DNA of 64,000 nt, taken from contig OZ018322.1 of NCBI GenBank assembly GCA_963969495.1, positions 160,352,348 through 160,416,347 on the forward strand, in the 5' to 3' direction. Positions 1 through 11,181 of the stretch are shown here, piece after piece; the first letter of the stretch is position 1; each line of letters begins with the position of its first letter. The DNA is from Ceratothoa steindachneri. Lineage: Eukaryota; Arthropoda; Malacostraca; Isopoda; Cymothoidae. The notes under the pieces are model-generated. The model was given only the letters and a program-made list of their open reading frames with translations. It did no database searches and had not been told where the DNA came from. Position numbers and translations under genes: made by a program.

Positions 1-132
1 ACTGTGATAATAATTTGTTGTGTTTTTTGGGGGATTTTAGTCAGTGGTTATTTAGATCGAGAAACCAAGTACGAATAGGTCAGTGCCCATATTTAGGTAG
101 GCTAATTCTATAGAAGGCATAATCTTGTTGCC

Positions 133-961
133 ATGAATTTTAGTTGGTTGACTAGTGCGCCCCCAAGTGCAAAGATGACTCAGTTCGAAATCTTTAAAGC
201 GCAAGGAGAATCCTTGGGACTCTCCGGAAAAGAACTAATTGAGTACGTTCAAGAGGAGCAAAAAACAGAAAGAGAAATCCAACGAGAAGAGAAAGAAAGA
301 GAAAGAGAGGAACGGATAAGACAAGCTGAGCTTCACCATCAAATTGAATTAGCTCGTGTTGAAGCAGAGATACAGTCCGCCAGTTGCCGTTCCGAAGCCC
401 CCCCCCCCCAATCTCTTACTAAAGCTTCCCAATTTCAAGGATGGAGAGGATTTCTGAGCATTTTTAGCCCACTTCGAAAAGATCCTCGAAATCAATAACA
501 TGGATCTGGAGGCTGAAGGTGTAGCCAGATTACTTCCCCTGTTAAATTGCAAATTGCGCAAAATTTTTATATCTTTACCATCTGAGTGTACAATTAACTA
601 CAGCACCTTAAAAGCTGAGTTATTGGCCGCTCATAATATGACTCCCGATTTCTACCGCTAAGAATTTCGAGGAAGTCGTATTAAACCAGGACAGACGTTT
701 CGTCAATTCGGATACATTCTTCAGAGGAATTTAAAATTTTGGTTAGAATCCTCAAAGGTTGATCCGAACTACGAATCCTTAACAGACTTCGTGTTGAGAG
801 ATCAATTTTTGACGTTTCTCCCGACGGAGATCCGCGCGTTCGTCAAAGATCGTCGGTGCCAGACCTTTAAAAAATGTACAGAAGAAGCGGATGTCTATGC
901 CGCCAGCCATAATTTATACCTAAAGGAGAATCGAACTTCTCACCATCCCCCTACAAGGTAA
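133..961 (+). pseudogene. gag: gag: charged coiled-coil N-terminus plus SCAN-like capsid domain
   Basis: The first 121 codons (133-498) encode a protein whose middle is almost entirely E/R/K/Q, a likely coiled coil (residues about 40-80). Coding resumes in another frame at 500 and runs to the stop at 959-961, with one in-frame TAA at 659-661. The second part resembles the SCAN domain: a conserved FRGSRIKPGQTF start, a WL turn, the helix LRDQFLTFLPTEIRAFV, and an alternating-helix tail. SCAN domains of vertebrate zinc-finger proteins are thought to derive from a Gypsy capsid, so this is expected in a retroelement gag. A one-base frameshift separates the two parts. Capsid assembly would be its role; this copy cannot make it. 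Confidence 0.75.
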
Positions 962-1114
962 GAAGGAAGGATTCGCGCCCCTTCACAGGAAAATCGATGA
1001 AGTTTCTGAGCCCCGTAAAACCCCCAAACTTCTTTACCCCAAAACCAACAACGGGACTCCAAACCTCCCGTTAAGATTTCTCCTCCATCTCTCATCCCGA
1101 AGCGACCAATCATA

Positions 1115-1156
1115 TGCTTCACCTGTGGTGTAGAAAACCACATGAGCTGGAATTGC
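1115..1156 (+). pseudogene. gag CCHC zinc knuckle
   Basis: In the same frame as the capsid part, 14 codons read CFTCGVENHMSWNC. This fits the retroviral-type nucleocapsid knuckle C-x2-C-x4-H-x4-C exactly. It would bind packaged element RNA. It is cut off from the capsid by the stop at 959-961. Confidence 0.8.
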
Positions 1157-1316
1157 CCCCCAAATTCTAGGCTTAAAAGCGGACCAGCTCACCAAATTCA
1201 CCAGATTAATGCAACCCCAGCTCTCCCGGTGGTGCAGACCCAAGCAGAAACTTCTCTCCCCCCCCCCGTCAGGCCACTAGGTAAATTTTATTTTTGCTAA
1301 AAGTTTAGCGGGAACT

Positions 1317-1577
1317 TTGAAATTTGAGGAGGGCAGCGTGAACGGCTGTCGAGTATCGACTCTCGTCAGGGACACAGGATGTACGTGTTTCATCGTGTCC
1401 GACGAACTCCTCCCCCCAGTGGACCCTAACCACGAAAAATTTGAGGTGGTACATGACTACCTTAGGCGGGCAAACCAATTCCCCGTCGTTAGATGTTACC
1501 TGCAGTGTCAATATTATGATGGCTGGGCTGAAGTCATTTCAGCACCTATACAATTCTGTTCCGTACTTATAGGATAG
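1317..1577 (+). pseudogene. retroelement aspartic protease remnant
   Basis: An 86-codon segment contains VSTLVRDTGCTCFIVSDELL. The D-T-G triad with hydrophobic flanks marks the active site of a retropepsin. The segment ends in FCSVLIG, where retropepsins usually carry a hydrophobic LLG/LIG-type loop. It lies between the gag knuckle and the RT remnant, the normal gag-protease-RT order. It is frameshifted relative to the knuckle frame. Sequence from 1578 to 1961 looks like linker with no recognised domain. Confidence 0.6.
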
Positions 1578-1961
1578 AGCCCCCAAGTAAGTTCAGACCC
1601 TGTCTCCCAGGCCGCCCTTCCTCGAGGCCGAGCTAAGAAAGAAGCCCAGGAGCCCGTCCCCATCAGAACCCCGATGCCGTCCGATTTCTCGGAGACCCCT
1701 AACCAGGATTTTAGGACGACACAAAAGGAGTGTGAAGTACTAACACCCTTAGGCGATAAGGCCCAAGACAAGGACACGGAGACTGTCCGTGGACCCCCAG
1801 GAAAAAAGAACCCCCAACGCGCCCATGGAGATACCTTTGTAGAACTGCACGAAACATCATCGCTTGAAGAAGATTACCCCGCGGAGTCCCTTAATGTAAT
1901 ACAGATAATGTGCACCTAACCTGATGCCGATTACCCTCCTCCTTCCCTACCAGGCGAGTCT

Positions 1962-2826
1962 TTGGAACCCTCTAACCTTGAAATTGACGCGCAGCTGACA
2001 CCACATCAAAAGAGTCAGCTACAAGAACTATTTGAATGGAGTCAGCATTTAACCACCCTATTAGCTCTTTTCGAGCGACTGCGCGAAAATGGCCTCACCA
2101 TTGGCCCCAGCAAAGGCCATTTTGCCCACCAAACCATCAAATATTTGGGTTTCAAAATAGGACAAAGCCAGTTGGGTTCTCAAGAGAACAAGATTAAGGC
2201 AATTGCCGACATACCCATCCCGATTACAAAGAAGCAATTAAGATCGTTCCTAGGATCAGCTTCTTACTATCAGCGATTTGTTCCGAATTTCGCTACAATT
2301 TCGGCCCCTCTCAGCTCCCTTTTTAAAAAGAATTTACCCGATCGTCTACGTTGGAACGATGTCGCTATTTTCCCTTTTAATCAGCTCAAGAGTGAGCTCA
2401 TTTCTGCCCCCATTTTTTAAGTTGCCCAACCCGGAAAAATCCTTTGGGGTTAAGACCGACGTGAGCAACGAGGGCATTGGAGGTGTAACCTTTCAATACG
2501 AGGATGACGGCACGAGTCATCCAGTTGCATATGCTAGTCGTCAATTATTCCACGTGAAAAGAGATATGCCACTATAGAAAAAGGAAGCTCTATCAATTAT
2601 CTGGGTCATAGACAAATTCAAGATGTACTTGATAGGTAAAGAATTTTAGATAGGAACCGACCACCATCCGTTAGCCTATATTAGGAATGTGCGACACTCC
2701 AACGGCCGCATCATGCGCTGGAGTTTCCTCCTGCAAGAGTATCAATTTAAAATAAATTATATGAAAGGGTTCGATAACCAGGTCGCTGACGCACTCACTA
2801 GGAATGCGTTACCGAATAGCGTATAG
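1962..2826 (+). pseudogene. pol: pol remnant: C-terminal RT thumb/connection and RNase H, RT palm deleted
   Basis: Codons 1962-2420 start in the protease-RT linker (LTPHQKSQLQELFEW) and then jump directly to the RT C-terminus: HLTTLLALFERLRENGLTIGPSKGHF, YLGFKIG, and LRSFLGSASYYQRFVPNFA. The fingers and palm, including the catalytic Y-x-D-D, are absent, so an internal deletion lies near 2040. A frameshift near 2410 leads into RNase H (KTDVSNEGIGGV, HPVAYASRQL, IGTDHHPLAYI, VADALTRN), which ends at a TAG at 2824-2826. There are stops at 2575 and near 2649. These motifs are standard Gypsy RT/RNase H. It is non-functional. Confidence 0.88.
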
Positions 2827-3250
2827 TAATTGTATTCATAAGATTAGTATCTCCATGTAGGTATATACCGTCTTGTACGACTTAAATTAAGATTCTCTTG
2901 TATTATACTTAGTTAATTTAGATGTCTGAATTTTGTAACGCTCAATGTCTATTTTTTTTTGTATGTATATATATTGGTACCCATTAATTTACGTATAAAT
3001 TATTTTGTCCCATATGTACTATATTTATATCATTTCATTGTTCTATGCCTTTTTTTATTTTTATTAAGTTTGTATTAAAGGTTGTTTTCTCTTATAATCA
3101 AAAAATCAAAATAATCATATGTATTGAGGTAATACTAGTTAGGTGCAGGAAGGTACAGTTGGTACAAGCAAACGAGTTCCCCACAACGGAGCTCTATCGT
3201 TGTCCATGCTCACTTTTTTCAAAGTGACAACTTTCCCCGGAATGGAGGGG

Positions 3251-4390
3251 TATGATAGAACGGGTTGAAGCTGCGTTAGTTTCAACTCCTATCACATATT
3301 ATTTAAAACCACGATGCCCCCACGTGCATCTTCGCTTCGAAGCTTGGAGCCTCATCGCATCCACCGGATGTCAATGTTTAAACAAGGAGGTTATCGTCTT
3401 CTCCTTCGCCCCCATACGCCGAACTCACCAGATTGAGTTACGCTTATGGGCAGATAAGGCATTGTTCCCAGGCTCGGCTGTTCATTCCTTTGAAGCTCCC
3501 ACTCCATTGTCCCCCACGCCAAGGGAGTGTCTCGACTATTTAGATGGTAACGTTACCACTAAGATTAGATTTGAGATCCAGATTTTAGTCGCGAAACATC
3601 ACCACGACCCTCTCTCCCTTTGTGCGCCAAGGGACCTCAAACCTGAGATTCACCATCACTTGTCCAGAAGGAGGACAATATCCCTTGAAGTCCAAAGGTT
3701 CGAGCCTTTCGTGACGCCAAGTCCTTAAAGCTTCCCCCTCGTTGTTCAGAAAGAGAATAACGTAGAACAGCCATTGTTCTTTTGAGCCCTTCGCCAAGAA
3801 ACGGTTCTCACTCTTCCCCCTTGTTGTTTTTAGGAGAACAACATTAGAACAGCCATTGTTCTTGAGCCCGTAGAAAAGAGACGGTTCTCACCCCTTCCCT
3901 TGTTGTTAGAAGAGAACAACGTAGAACAGCCATTGTTCTTCAAGCTGTTCATCGAGAAACGGTTCTCATTCCCTAGACGCTAGGTCAGGATCATTTTCTT
4001 CCCCCCCTTCAGCTGGAACTCGCCAGCGGACCGAAAATTCCTTCTCGTCGCCTTCCACTGCACCACTCGTATAAAGTTACGTAAGCCAAACGTCACCTTT
4101 GAGTACTTACACCCTTTTGCAATTTTATCCTGTTCTTTGTAATGGTTTAGCGAACCATCCCATCTCTTTAACTCTATCTTTGTTTTACATTTTAGATCCT
4201 TTAATCCTCGGATTAGCCCGAGCCTTTACGACCCTTTTCATTCTCTGTTTATGTCAATATTTTCCGTCCTGTGTTTGTTGATAGTTATTATTAATAAAAC
4301 TCTATTTTATTAATGATAGCAATATTATTATCCCTGAGCTCAGTTCCACTTCTTAAGCATATCGAAGATACATAATATCGGCCCACCAGA
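3251..4390 (+). repeat. candidate 3' LTR of the upstream Gypsy element
   Basis: A purine-rich tract (GGAATGGAGGGG, 3239-3250) resembles a polypurine tract and is followed by a region rich in non-coding repeats. Inside are a TATA-like GTATAAAG at 4069-4076 and an AATAAA signal at 4293-4298, spaced as expected for U3-R-U5. No matching 5' LTR is in the window, so the boundaries are guesses. The segment 2827-3238 between RNase H and this tract is AT-rich, with nothing recognised. It could equally be an unrelated 3' UTR-like repeat. Confidence 0.35.
3731..3973 (+). repeat. three-unit ~82-bp tandem repeat
   Basis: Three head-to-tail units start at 3731, 3813 and 3894. Each begins CTTCCC..TTGTTGTT, contains a GAACAACGTAGAACAGCC core and CATTGTTCTT, and ends in ACGGTTCTCA. 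Spacing is 82 and 81 bp. Inside each unit the GAACA / TGTTC words are inverted copies, so a unit could fold into a hairpin. It lies in the U3-like part of the candidate LTR, where tandem enhancer repeats are common. That function is an inference. Confidence 0.85.
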
Positions 4391-4471
4391 CATTAACGCA
4401 CTCTAAAGATAATTAAAGAAGTTCCCTCAAAGAATAGTGATTTATGGTATATCGTCGGGAGTCCATTCTAC

Positions 4472-4998
<527 letters not shown>

Positions 4999-5139
4999 CG
5001 AAGAGAACATGAGAGAGACATATTGATAGACCAAGAGTAACAATGAAAAAGATATAAAGCAGAGACGAGACGACAGAGAGAAGGCAAGAAACAAAGAGAG
5101 ATAGAGAGAGGAAGAAATTATATTTCGGGAGAGTGCGAT

Positions 5140-6450
5140 GAACAGAACGATAAGCAGAATCTTATTCGTCATCAGCTTAATAGCCCGTCTTTATACGGGT
5201 TCGCTGTTTTTGATGAGTCACTTCCACCTGTTTATGTATCCTGCCATGTTGGTCTCCAGTCCCTTCTCCCTCATATCAGCTTGTATGCAGTCTTTCCATC
5301 TAATCTTAGTTCTTTTACTCCTCCTCCTTCCCTGTCTTTCCATTTCCAAAGCTCTTCTCTCATCACTCTCTCCATCCCTTCTCGTTATGTGTCCATACCA
5401 TCTAAGTTTTGCTTATTGTGTCTTTTTCAAAATCTCCGCCACCTTTGTTGTTTCTCTGATCCTTGCATTTGTGATTCGGACATCACTCGTTACGTCACAC
5501 ATCCAGCGTAGAATCCTCATTTCTGCTACCCCTATCTTCTTTTCATTACTCTTCTTTACATGTACTGCCTCTGCTCCATACGATATAGTTTCTCATAAAA
5601 CAGGTTTGTATACATTTATCTTTAATTTCACTGTCATTTTCCTGCCACACAGAACCACTGATACATTTCACCAACTCTTCCATCCAGCTTGGATCCTTCT
5701 GGTTTCTTCCTTATCCTCATATATATCTGCACGATATGGTAGATCCAAAATACTTGAAGCCATCTACAATCTTTATTTCCATACCATTTTACCTAATGAT
5801 TTCACTTCTGTCCTGCTCTTCTTCTGTACACCTTATATATTCTGACTTTGTTTTAGTTATCTTCATTCCTCTCTTTTCCAGTACTATTCTCCGCTACTCC
5901 AGCTTTTTATCCACCTCCTCTTTAGACTCACTGGCTAAAACCACATCATCTGCATACATCATTTTCTGGGTATCCCCACGCGCACCTTCTCAGTTAATAG
6001 GTTAAAGACAATGTTAAAGAGGAAGGGGCTCAAGGTAGAGCCCTAATGTAGCCCTACCTCCACTTCAAAACTGTTTGTCATGCCTGCTTCACTCGATACC
6101 TGTTTTTTGACACTTCTGTACATTTCCTTTACCAATCTTACATATTTTTATGGCACTTTTCTTTCTCTCAAACATCTTCATAGTTCTTCTTTTGATGTTC
6201 TGTTCTACGCTTCCTTCAGATCTTTAAAAACCATATGTAATTCTTTCTGTTTCTCCCTATACTTCTCTGCCATTTGCCTCAATATAAACACTGTGCCTGT
6301 TGTTCCTTTTCCAGGCATAAGGCCAAATTGACTTTAGGACACCTTCACCTCAAGTCGTAATCATTCGTCCCAAATCCTCTAGCAGACTTTCATTGTGTGA
6401 GATAGCAGTTTAATCCCAGGCTAACTTTCGCACTCTTGTACATCCACCTT
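5140..6450 (-). mobile_element. RTE-type non-LTR retrotransposon, reverse transcriptase fragment
   Basis: Translated on the minus strand, the block reads as an RTE-clade RT with many stops and frame changes. From the 5' side (about 6440) the motifs are GIKLLSHTMK, QFGLMPGKGTTGTVFILRQMAEKYR, LHMVFKDLKEA, GLH-GSTLSPFLFN, the catalytic MMYADDVVLASESKEEVDKKLE (YADD codons at 5945-5956), TKSEYI, and a C-terminal half ending near 5190. The order and wording match the RTE/BovB-like group. The endonuclease domain is missing, so the copy is 5'-truncated. A frameshift just before YADD separates the palm motifs. On the plus strand the same DNA shows a 235-codon hydrophobic ORF at 5138-5845, which is an antisense shadow. 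Confidence 0.85.
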
Positions 6451-6460
6451 CCCTCAAAGG

Positions 6461-6966
6461 GCTAATCTTGGGAGGACCTTGTCAATTATATCATTCGAAA
6501 GAGACTGTAAAACACATAAGGGTTTTAAATTTCTTTAGAATCCACCAAATAGTTCTGTTTTTTTGCCAAAACAAAATAATTACTCGGCTAATTATGGGAG
6601 GATCTTATCAATTATATCATTCGAAAGATAATCTAAAACAACAAAACGGTTTCAAATTTTGTTAGAACCGGCCGAATAGTTCTGATGTTATTGCCTAAAA
6701 AATAATTTCCTTGCTAAACTTGCGAAAACTTTTGCGATTATATCATTCGAAAGAGAGTGTAAAACAACATATTAGTTTCAAATTTCTTTAAAATAAGCCA
6801 TCTAGTTATGGTGTTATAGACAAATTAAAATAATTCCCTTGCTAATTTGGGACAACTTTGGCAATTATATCATTCGAAAGAAAACGTAAAACAATATAAG
6901 CGTCCCGAATTTCGTTAGAATCGGACGAATAGCTACAAAGTTATTATTTCCCCCCCAAAAAAAACC
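6461..6966 (+). repeat. four-unit 126-bp tandem array
   Basis: Four diverged direct repeats start at 6461, 6587, 6713 and 6841, a regular period of 126-128 bp. Each unit opens with GCTAA..TTGGGA, then carries the block TTATATCATTCGAAAGA, then GTAAAAC, TTTCAAATTT..TTAGAA, GAATAGTT and AATAATT. The ATCATTCGAAAG word is invariant in all four. There is no coding capacity. The array begins within about 10 bp of the truncated 5' end of the RTE fragment. It is satellite-like, of unknown family. Confidence 0.92.
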
Positions 6967-7432
6967 CCCACCCAATAAGGAGACCGACCGATCGACCGAC
7001 ATAGTGAGATGTAAAGTCACCCTCGCTTGGACTTGCACGTGAGTTAGTGAACAGCTTGTGCGACACCAGTTAATTCAGTCCTTGCCGGTTAAGATCGCGC
7101 TTATAATCGCCACACAAGAATAATTTACCCTGGCCTAATTTGGAAAACTAGCGGATGAACGTATGACATTCGATAGAGCGCAGTGCCTAAGTGTGAACAC
7201 TTTTAGTGAGTCGAGAGGACGCAGTGCCTGATTCTGTGTCCAAAGCGTTTATGTCCATTAATAATACCGATACGAGTAATAATCATATAAATAATTCGAC
7301 GGGAAATGCGCGGTCACTGCTTAGAAGTGATCAAAGTTCAAATAATACACCGGGGGCATTGTGAACCTTCCGAAAAATCCAAAGACCTGGAATTTGCCGC
7401 TCACATGTGAATTTTGGAGAGAAGGTTAAGTT
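6967..7432 (+). other. leader-like region upstream of the second Gypsy pol
   Basis: It starts with a C-run and a short GACCGACCGATCGACCGAC repeat (about 6981-7000). It then has moderate GC content up to the protease ORF. It is probably the untranslated leader and a mostly deleted gag of the downstream Gypsy element. No knuckle or capsid motif is recognisable, and no LTR pair could be found with the sequence after 10496. Confidence 0.35.
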
Positions 7433-7990
7433 TTGAAAACGCTGGTGCAAGTGGCCCAAGAGAGGAGAACATGTGCAAATGCAACCTTCTTCCAGGCCAT
7501 CTTCGCCTGCCCCGGCGGAAAACTAGCTGGGCATACCAATGCAAGCGTGGCGGCTGGTATGCCGTCAGTTTTACCCGTTGCCGCTAAAGTGTGTAATAAT
7601 AAATGCGAGTTTTTAATCGACACTGGGCCAAGTGTATCGATAATTCCTGCTAAATTGGTGAAATCTGGTGAATTTCGCGTGGTCAGTAAGAACACTTCAA
7701 CGGCAAATGGCGGAAAAGTAAAAGTACACAGCGAAGTTCACACGGACATAGTGATCCCTAGTCTTCGCCAATTATTTAGGTGGTCGTTTCTAGTCACGAA
7801 CACCACCTCACAATTATTAGGGATTGACTTTCTGAGGCATCTTAATATTTTAGTGGATTGTGCGTGCGGCATACTTATAGACAATCAAAACAAACTTGCA
7901 TGTGAAGTAATATTATCTAGAGAGCCTACGGTAGACTTAATTATTAATGACATTCAGCACCTACCACCCCATTGCAGAGCCATAGTTTAG
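7433..7990 (+). pseudogene. pol: Gypsy pol N-terminus with aspartic protease
   Basis: The open frame is 185 codons. After a short gag-like remnant come CEFLIDTGPSVSIIPAKLV (DTG active site, GAC at 7619-7621) and, about 75 codons later, LLGIDFLRHLNILVDC, the second protease signature. Both are characteristic of arthropod Gypsy elements. A stop at 7988-7990 cuts it off from the RT, which continues in frame as a readable linker (about 7991-8158: KFARPRPLSLDKL, GLVRQSKSP). This is the best preserved piece of the element. Confidence 0.85.
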
Positions 7991-8021
7991 AAATATGAGG
8001 CCCATACAATCAAAACTGGTA

Positions 8022-8476
8022 GTGCTCCATCGAAATTTGCACGGCCGAGGCCTCTTTCACTAGATAAGCTACAGGTTTCCAAAGCAACTTTCTAGAAATT
8101 ATTGAACGACGGGTTAGTGCGCCAGTCTAAGTCACCATAAGTTTGTTCAATTCACATAGTGCAGAAAAAGTCGCCGGGTGAGTACCGGGTGGTCGGCATT
8201 GTCCGAGCGCTCGATCCGCCTAGGAAGCCCGATAGGTATCCGTTGCCGCGGATTCAAATCGTTACGCACCACCTACATGGCAAAAAGATCTTTTCAAGGT
8301 TTGATCTGTTCGTGCTTACCATCAAATCCCTATTAATCCGTAGACATAGAAATAATAGCGGTTACAATGCTTTTTTTTTGTAGGAATACGTAAAGCTCCC
8401 ACTTGGCCTCCGGAATTCAAATTGCAAATTCCAACGGCACATAGACAACCTTTTTGAGGATTAGGGTTCGTTTAAG

Positions 8477-8527
<51 letters not shown>

Positions 8528-8960
8528 GACATCCTGATATTCTCAGAGAATATGGACGGCGAATAAATCATTTGGATCATCTTCAAAATTATGGTCGAAA
8601 ACAGACTGGAGTAATGCGAGCTGGCAAAGGAAGAAATCGATTTTCTAGGGCCCACATTTCGGTGTAAGGATTTGCCCACCGGCTAAAAAGATGAAGGAAA
8701 CTGGATACATGAACTTCGAGGATATTTAGGCATGTTGAGATATTAACGAAGATTGATTCCTAATTTTGCCGCGATTGCAGCTCCACATCCCGAGCTTGCA
8801 CGTCTGGAACCAATGCTAGTGAGCTTGAGTGGGATGATTAGGCACGAGGATCATTTGAAAATTCCAAATCGGCTTTAATCAGCTTCGTCAAACTCTGTCA
8901 CCCGCTGCCAAATGAGTCACCGTAGCGGCTAGTGACGGATTGCTCCCAGTACGCGGCAGG
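8022..8960 (+). pseudogene. pol: Gypsy reverse transcriptase remnant
   Basis: RT blocks are read in frame 2: LVRQSKSP, VQKKSPGEYRVVGIVRALDPPRKPDRYPLPRI, LHGKKIFSRFDLF, then LPLGLRNSNCKFQRHIDNLF, and YIDDILIFSENMD. The last is the catalytic palm motif (YIDD codons at 8519-8530). Stops lie at 8381 and 8462. Between the RNDNLF helix and YIDD the normal few residues are replaced by a (TA)n-encoded YIYIYI stretch that stays in frame. The connection domain (LRGYLGMLRY-RRLIPNFA) follows at about 8714-8770. Confidence 0.85.
8482..8524. repeat. (TA)n inside the RT gene
   Basis: Forty-three bases of alternating TA end with the TAT ATA codons that start the YIDD motif. The tract keeps frame 2 on both sides, encoding alternating Tyr-Ile. 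The natural TATATA of the motif is a plausible seed for slippage. Confidence 0.95.
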
Positions 8961-10496
8961 TGCTGCCCTTCCCCAAATGGTATCTTGCTGTTGTTCACTA
9001 CGAACACATGAATGAAGATCGCCATGTTACCTTATGCACTGATCACAAGCCATTAGTTTCGTTTTTTTTCAACGCGGTGCAATATCTGAGTGATGGCAAC
9101 GCAATTGGACAGCTATTTTGGAATACATCAGCGATATAGCCCATCTCCGTGGTCAGGGCAACGTAGTCGCTAAATACCTTTCAAGGAACGTTATTCGATC
9201 CAAATTGAGTCTTTTGACTTCTAAGCTTTTGGCGACAGCGCAGGATAATGATGGGAAAATGAAGAAATTTTTTCGCAACTAATATCTTTCCCTTTTCCCG
9301 GAGAAGCCTAATTATAGTGAGAAGAAACACCAAGATCTCCAGGAACATTTGTCTCTCTGGCGGGCAGAAGGACTAATTTCAATGATTTACATAATCTGTT
9401 ACACCCTGGAGTCAAGACTTCATTTCGTCTTATCAAATCACGATATTTTGGGCCCAATATGGACAGGGATATTTTCTCCTGGACGAGGGAGGCCGTCGCA
9501 TGTCAATCTTCTAAGATTACTTGCTATACAAGATCGCCGTCTATGCCTATTGTTATTCCATTTCATGGTTCGAAACTGTGCATTTTGGTATCGTTGGACC
9601 ACTCCCACAATGTAAACTGCCTGGACAATCCTATCCATCACAAAATCGGTATTTACTTTCGTGGATCGACCGAGCTACAGGATGGATAGAAGCATTACCG
9701 ACTACGGACATAAGTGCCTCAACGGTTCCGTTATCTTTGATAAACGGGTGCATTTCCTGATTAGGATTGTTGCTTTACGTATTGACCGACAGAAGCGCCC
9801 AATTCGAATCCGAGTTATTCAAGGAACAGTCTTTCCTCGTTGGTTTTAATCGTCAGCGCACAACGGCGTACAAACCGTCCACGAATGGGATGGTGGAAAG
9901 GGCACACATGACTCTGAAGTGCTCCATAATGGCCCGTCAACAAGGCTGGCTGTTGGCACTTCAAATTATCCTTTTAGGCATTCGGTCTATTGCCCAATGA
10001 CTAGGGATTTTCAGCTTCGACGGCAGTCACGGGAACCACAGTTTTGTGTTCGAAAAAATAGACTAGTAATCATCATCGAAGACCGACTCTAAGTTTACTA
10101 AAGAACTGGCATCAACCATGGAACAAGTCGATTTCACGCAGGCATCCATAGGACACTTGCGCTCGGTGCCAATGCCTTTAGTGCCTCAAGATCTTCAGGA
10201 AGCAATTCATATGTGTTTCCGAATAGACCACGCTCGAAAATCCCTTGAAGCGCCATATGCTGGTTCTTTTCGAGTGATCAAACGCGACAGCAAAGTCTAC
10301 AAGCTTGGAATTCTCTAACGGAAGGAGGGATACTGTCTCAGAAGATGTGCTGAAACCGGCGAGATTACCTCCCTTGCATAAGTATGACGCGCCGGGTAAT
10401 CAACGACGCACATGGACGCAGGCCCAGGACAAGAGGAGGAGGGGCAAGTGCACTTCCCCTTGTAGAGTCCATCTAACAGAAGACGATGATAACTAA
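8930..10496 (+). pseudogene. pol: Gypsy RNase H and integrase remnant
   Basis: RNase H is recognisable only in pieces (ATDCSQYAAGAALP near 8937, ALCTDHKPL near 9034, VVAKYLSRN near 9168). Integrase starts near 9395 with a zinc-binding-like LFHPGVKTSFRLIKSRYFGPNM...C. Next come WIDRATGWIEALPTTDISASTV, VLTDRSAQFESELF (second Asp kept) and TTAYKPSTNGMVERAH (Glu kept). The first catalytic Asp position reads HFGIVGPLP, where related proteins have FDIVGP: a GGT at 9587-9589 replaces the Asp codon. Frames switch several times. The tail KSLEAPYAGSFRVIKRDSKVYKL is typical of Gypsy integrase ends. Confidence 0.85.
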
Positions 10497-11094
10497 GGTA
10501 ATCGAAGAAAAACCTCTATAAGAACCCCAAAAAGTAACGACCAACGTTAAGTTTTCACGCGCTCCAGGACCGGGAGACGGGTCACGTTTCCCAGGGATCC
10601 GTCAGTCTTCTACTTCTGAATCCTTGTGTAGGTATTATTATAACAGAAAATTTAATAAGAGAGGAAGAGGCATAACTATATACACGCCTCGCTGGTCTAT
10701 AGTTTTTTTTTTGCTTGCCATAAAACGGCATAATAAATAGGCCCATTTTGAGAAGAGATACATATATGTATTTATTAAAATATCGATGCTCTGTGCGTAT
10801 GTTAAGATGATGTCAGACATTAGGTGCAGCAAAATATGTATTTGATATGATTCTACCTTTATATATATTATTTACTATTATTTCAATAACTCCATTACTG
10901 GCAGAGGAGTATTGTATGGTGCGTGCTGTTGAATAGATAGGCTAATGGCACCAAAATTGCTGGATTAATTGATAGCAAATCCGAATAAATTGCCTTTCAT
11001 ATGAATAACAGAAGAATACTGTGTATAATATGAGAAAAAGTACATGAAAATACATATGTCAAATTGTGCATAGAAATTTGTATATAGAAATGGA

Positions 11095-11181
<87 letters not shown>

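Larger units (their letters stand above)
133..2826 (+). mobile_element. Gypsy-type LTR retrotransposon remnant (SCAN-like gag, protease, partial RT, RNase H)
   Basis: This stretch holds the internal region of a decayed Gypsy-class element on the plus strand. The order seen is a charged gag N-terminus, a SCAN-like capsid, a CCHC knuckle, an aspartic protease, the C-terminal part of RT, and RNase H. The reading frame changes several times and stops interrupt it. No integrase-like sequence follows RNase H, and none lies between protease and RT, so integrase was lost or this is an unusual subfamily. Most of the RT palm is missing too. A 5' LTR is not visible and would lie left of the window. A candidate 3' LTR begins near 3251. 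The family call rests on RT/RNase H motifs and the gag type. Confidence 0.85.
7433..10496 (+). mobile_element. second Gypsy retrotransposon, pol region
   Basis: A plus-strand pol runs in the normal order: protease, RT, RNase H, integrase, and a C-terminal chromodomain-less tail. Motifs for each are visible although stops and frameshifts are frequent. Gag is essentially gone. The integrase tail ends at 10496 with a K/R/E-rich peptide after FSNGRRDTVSEDVLKPARLPPL, the usual end of this Gypsy group. LTRs are not recognised. The sequence type differs from the SCAN-gag Gypsy at the start of the window, so these are two families. Confidence 0.88.

Noticed and set aside
5138..5845. 235-codon hydrophobic plus-strand ORF with many Leu/Ser
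   Set aside because: It is antisense to the RTE reverse transcriptase, whose YADD and flanking motifs are read on the minus strand through the same DNA.
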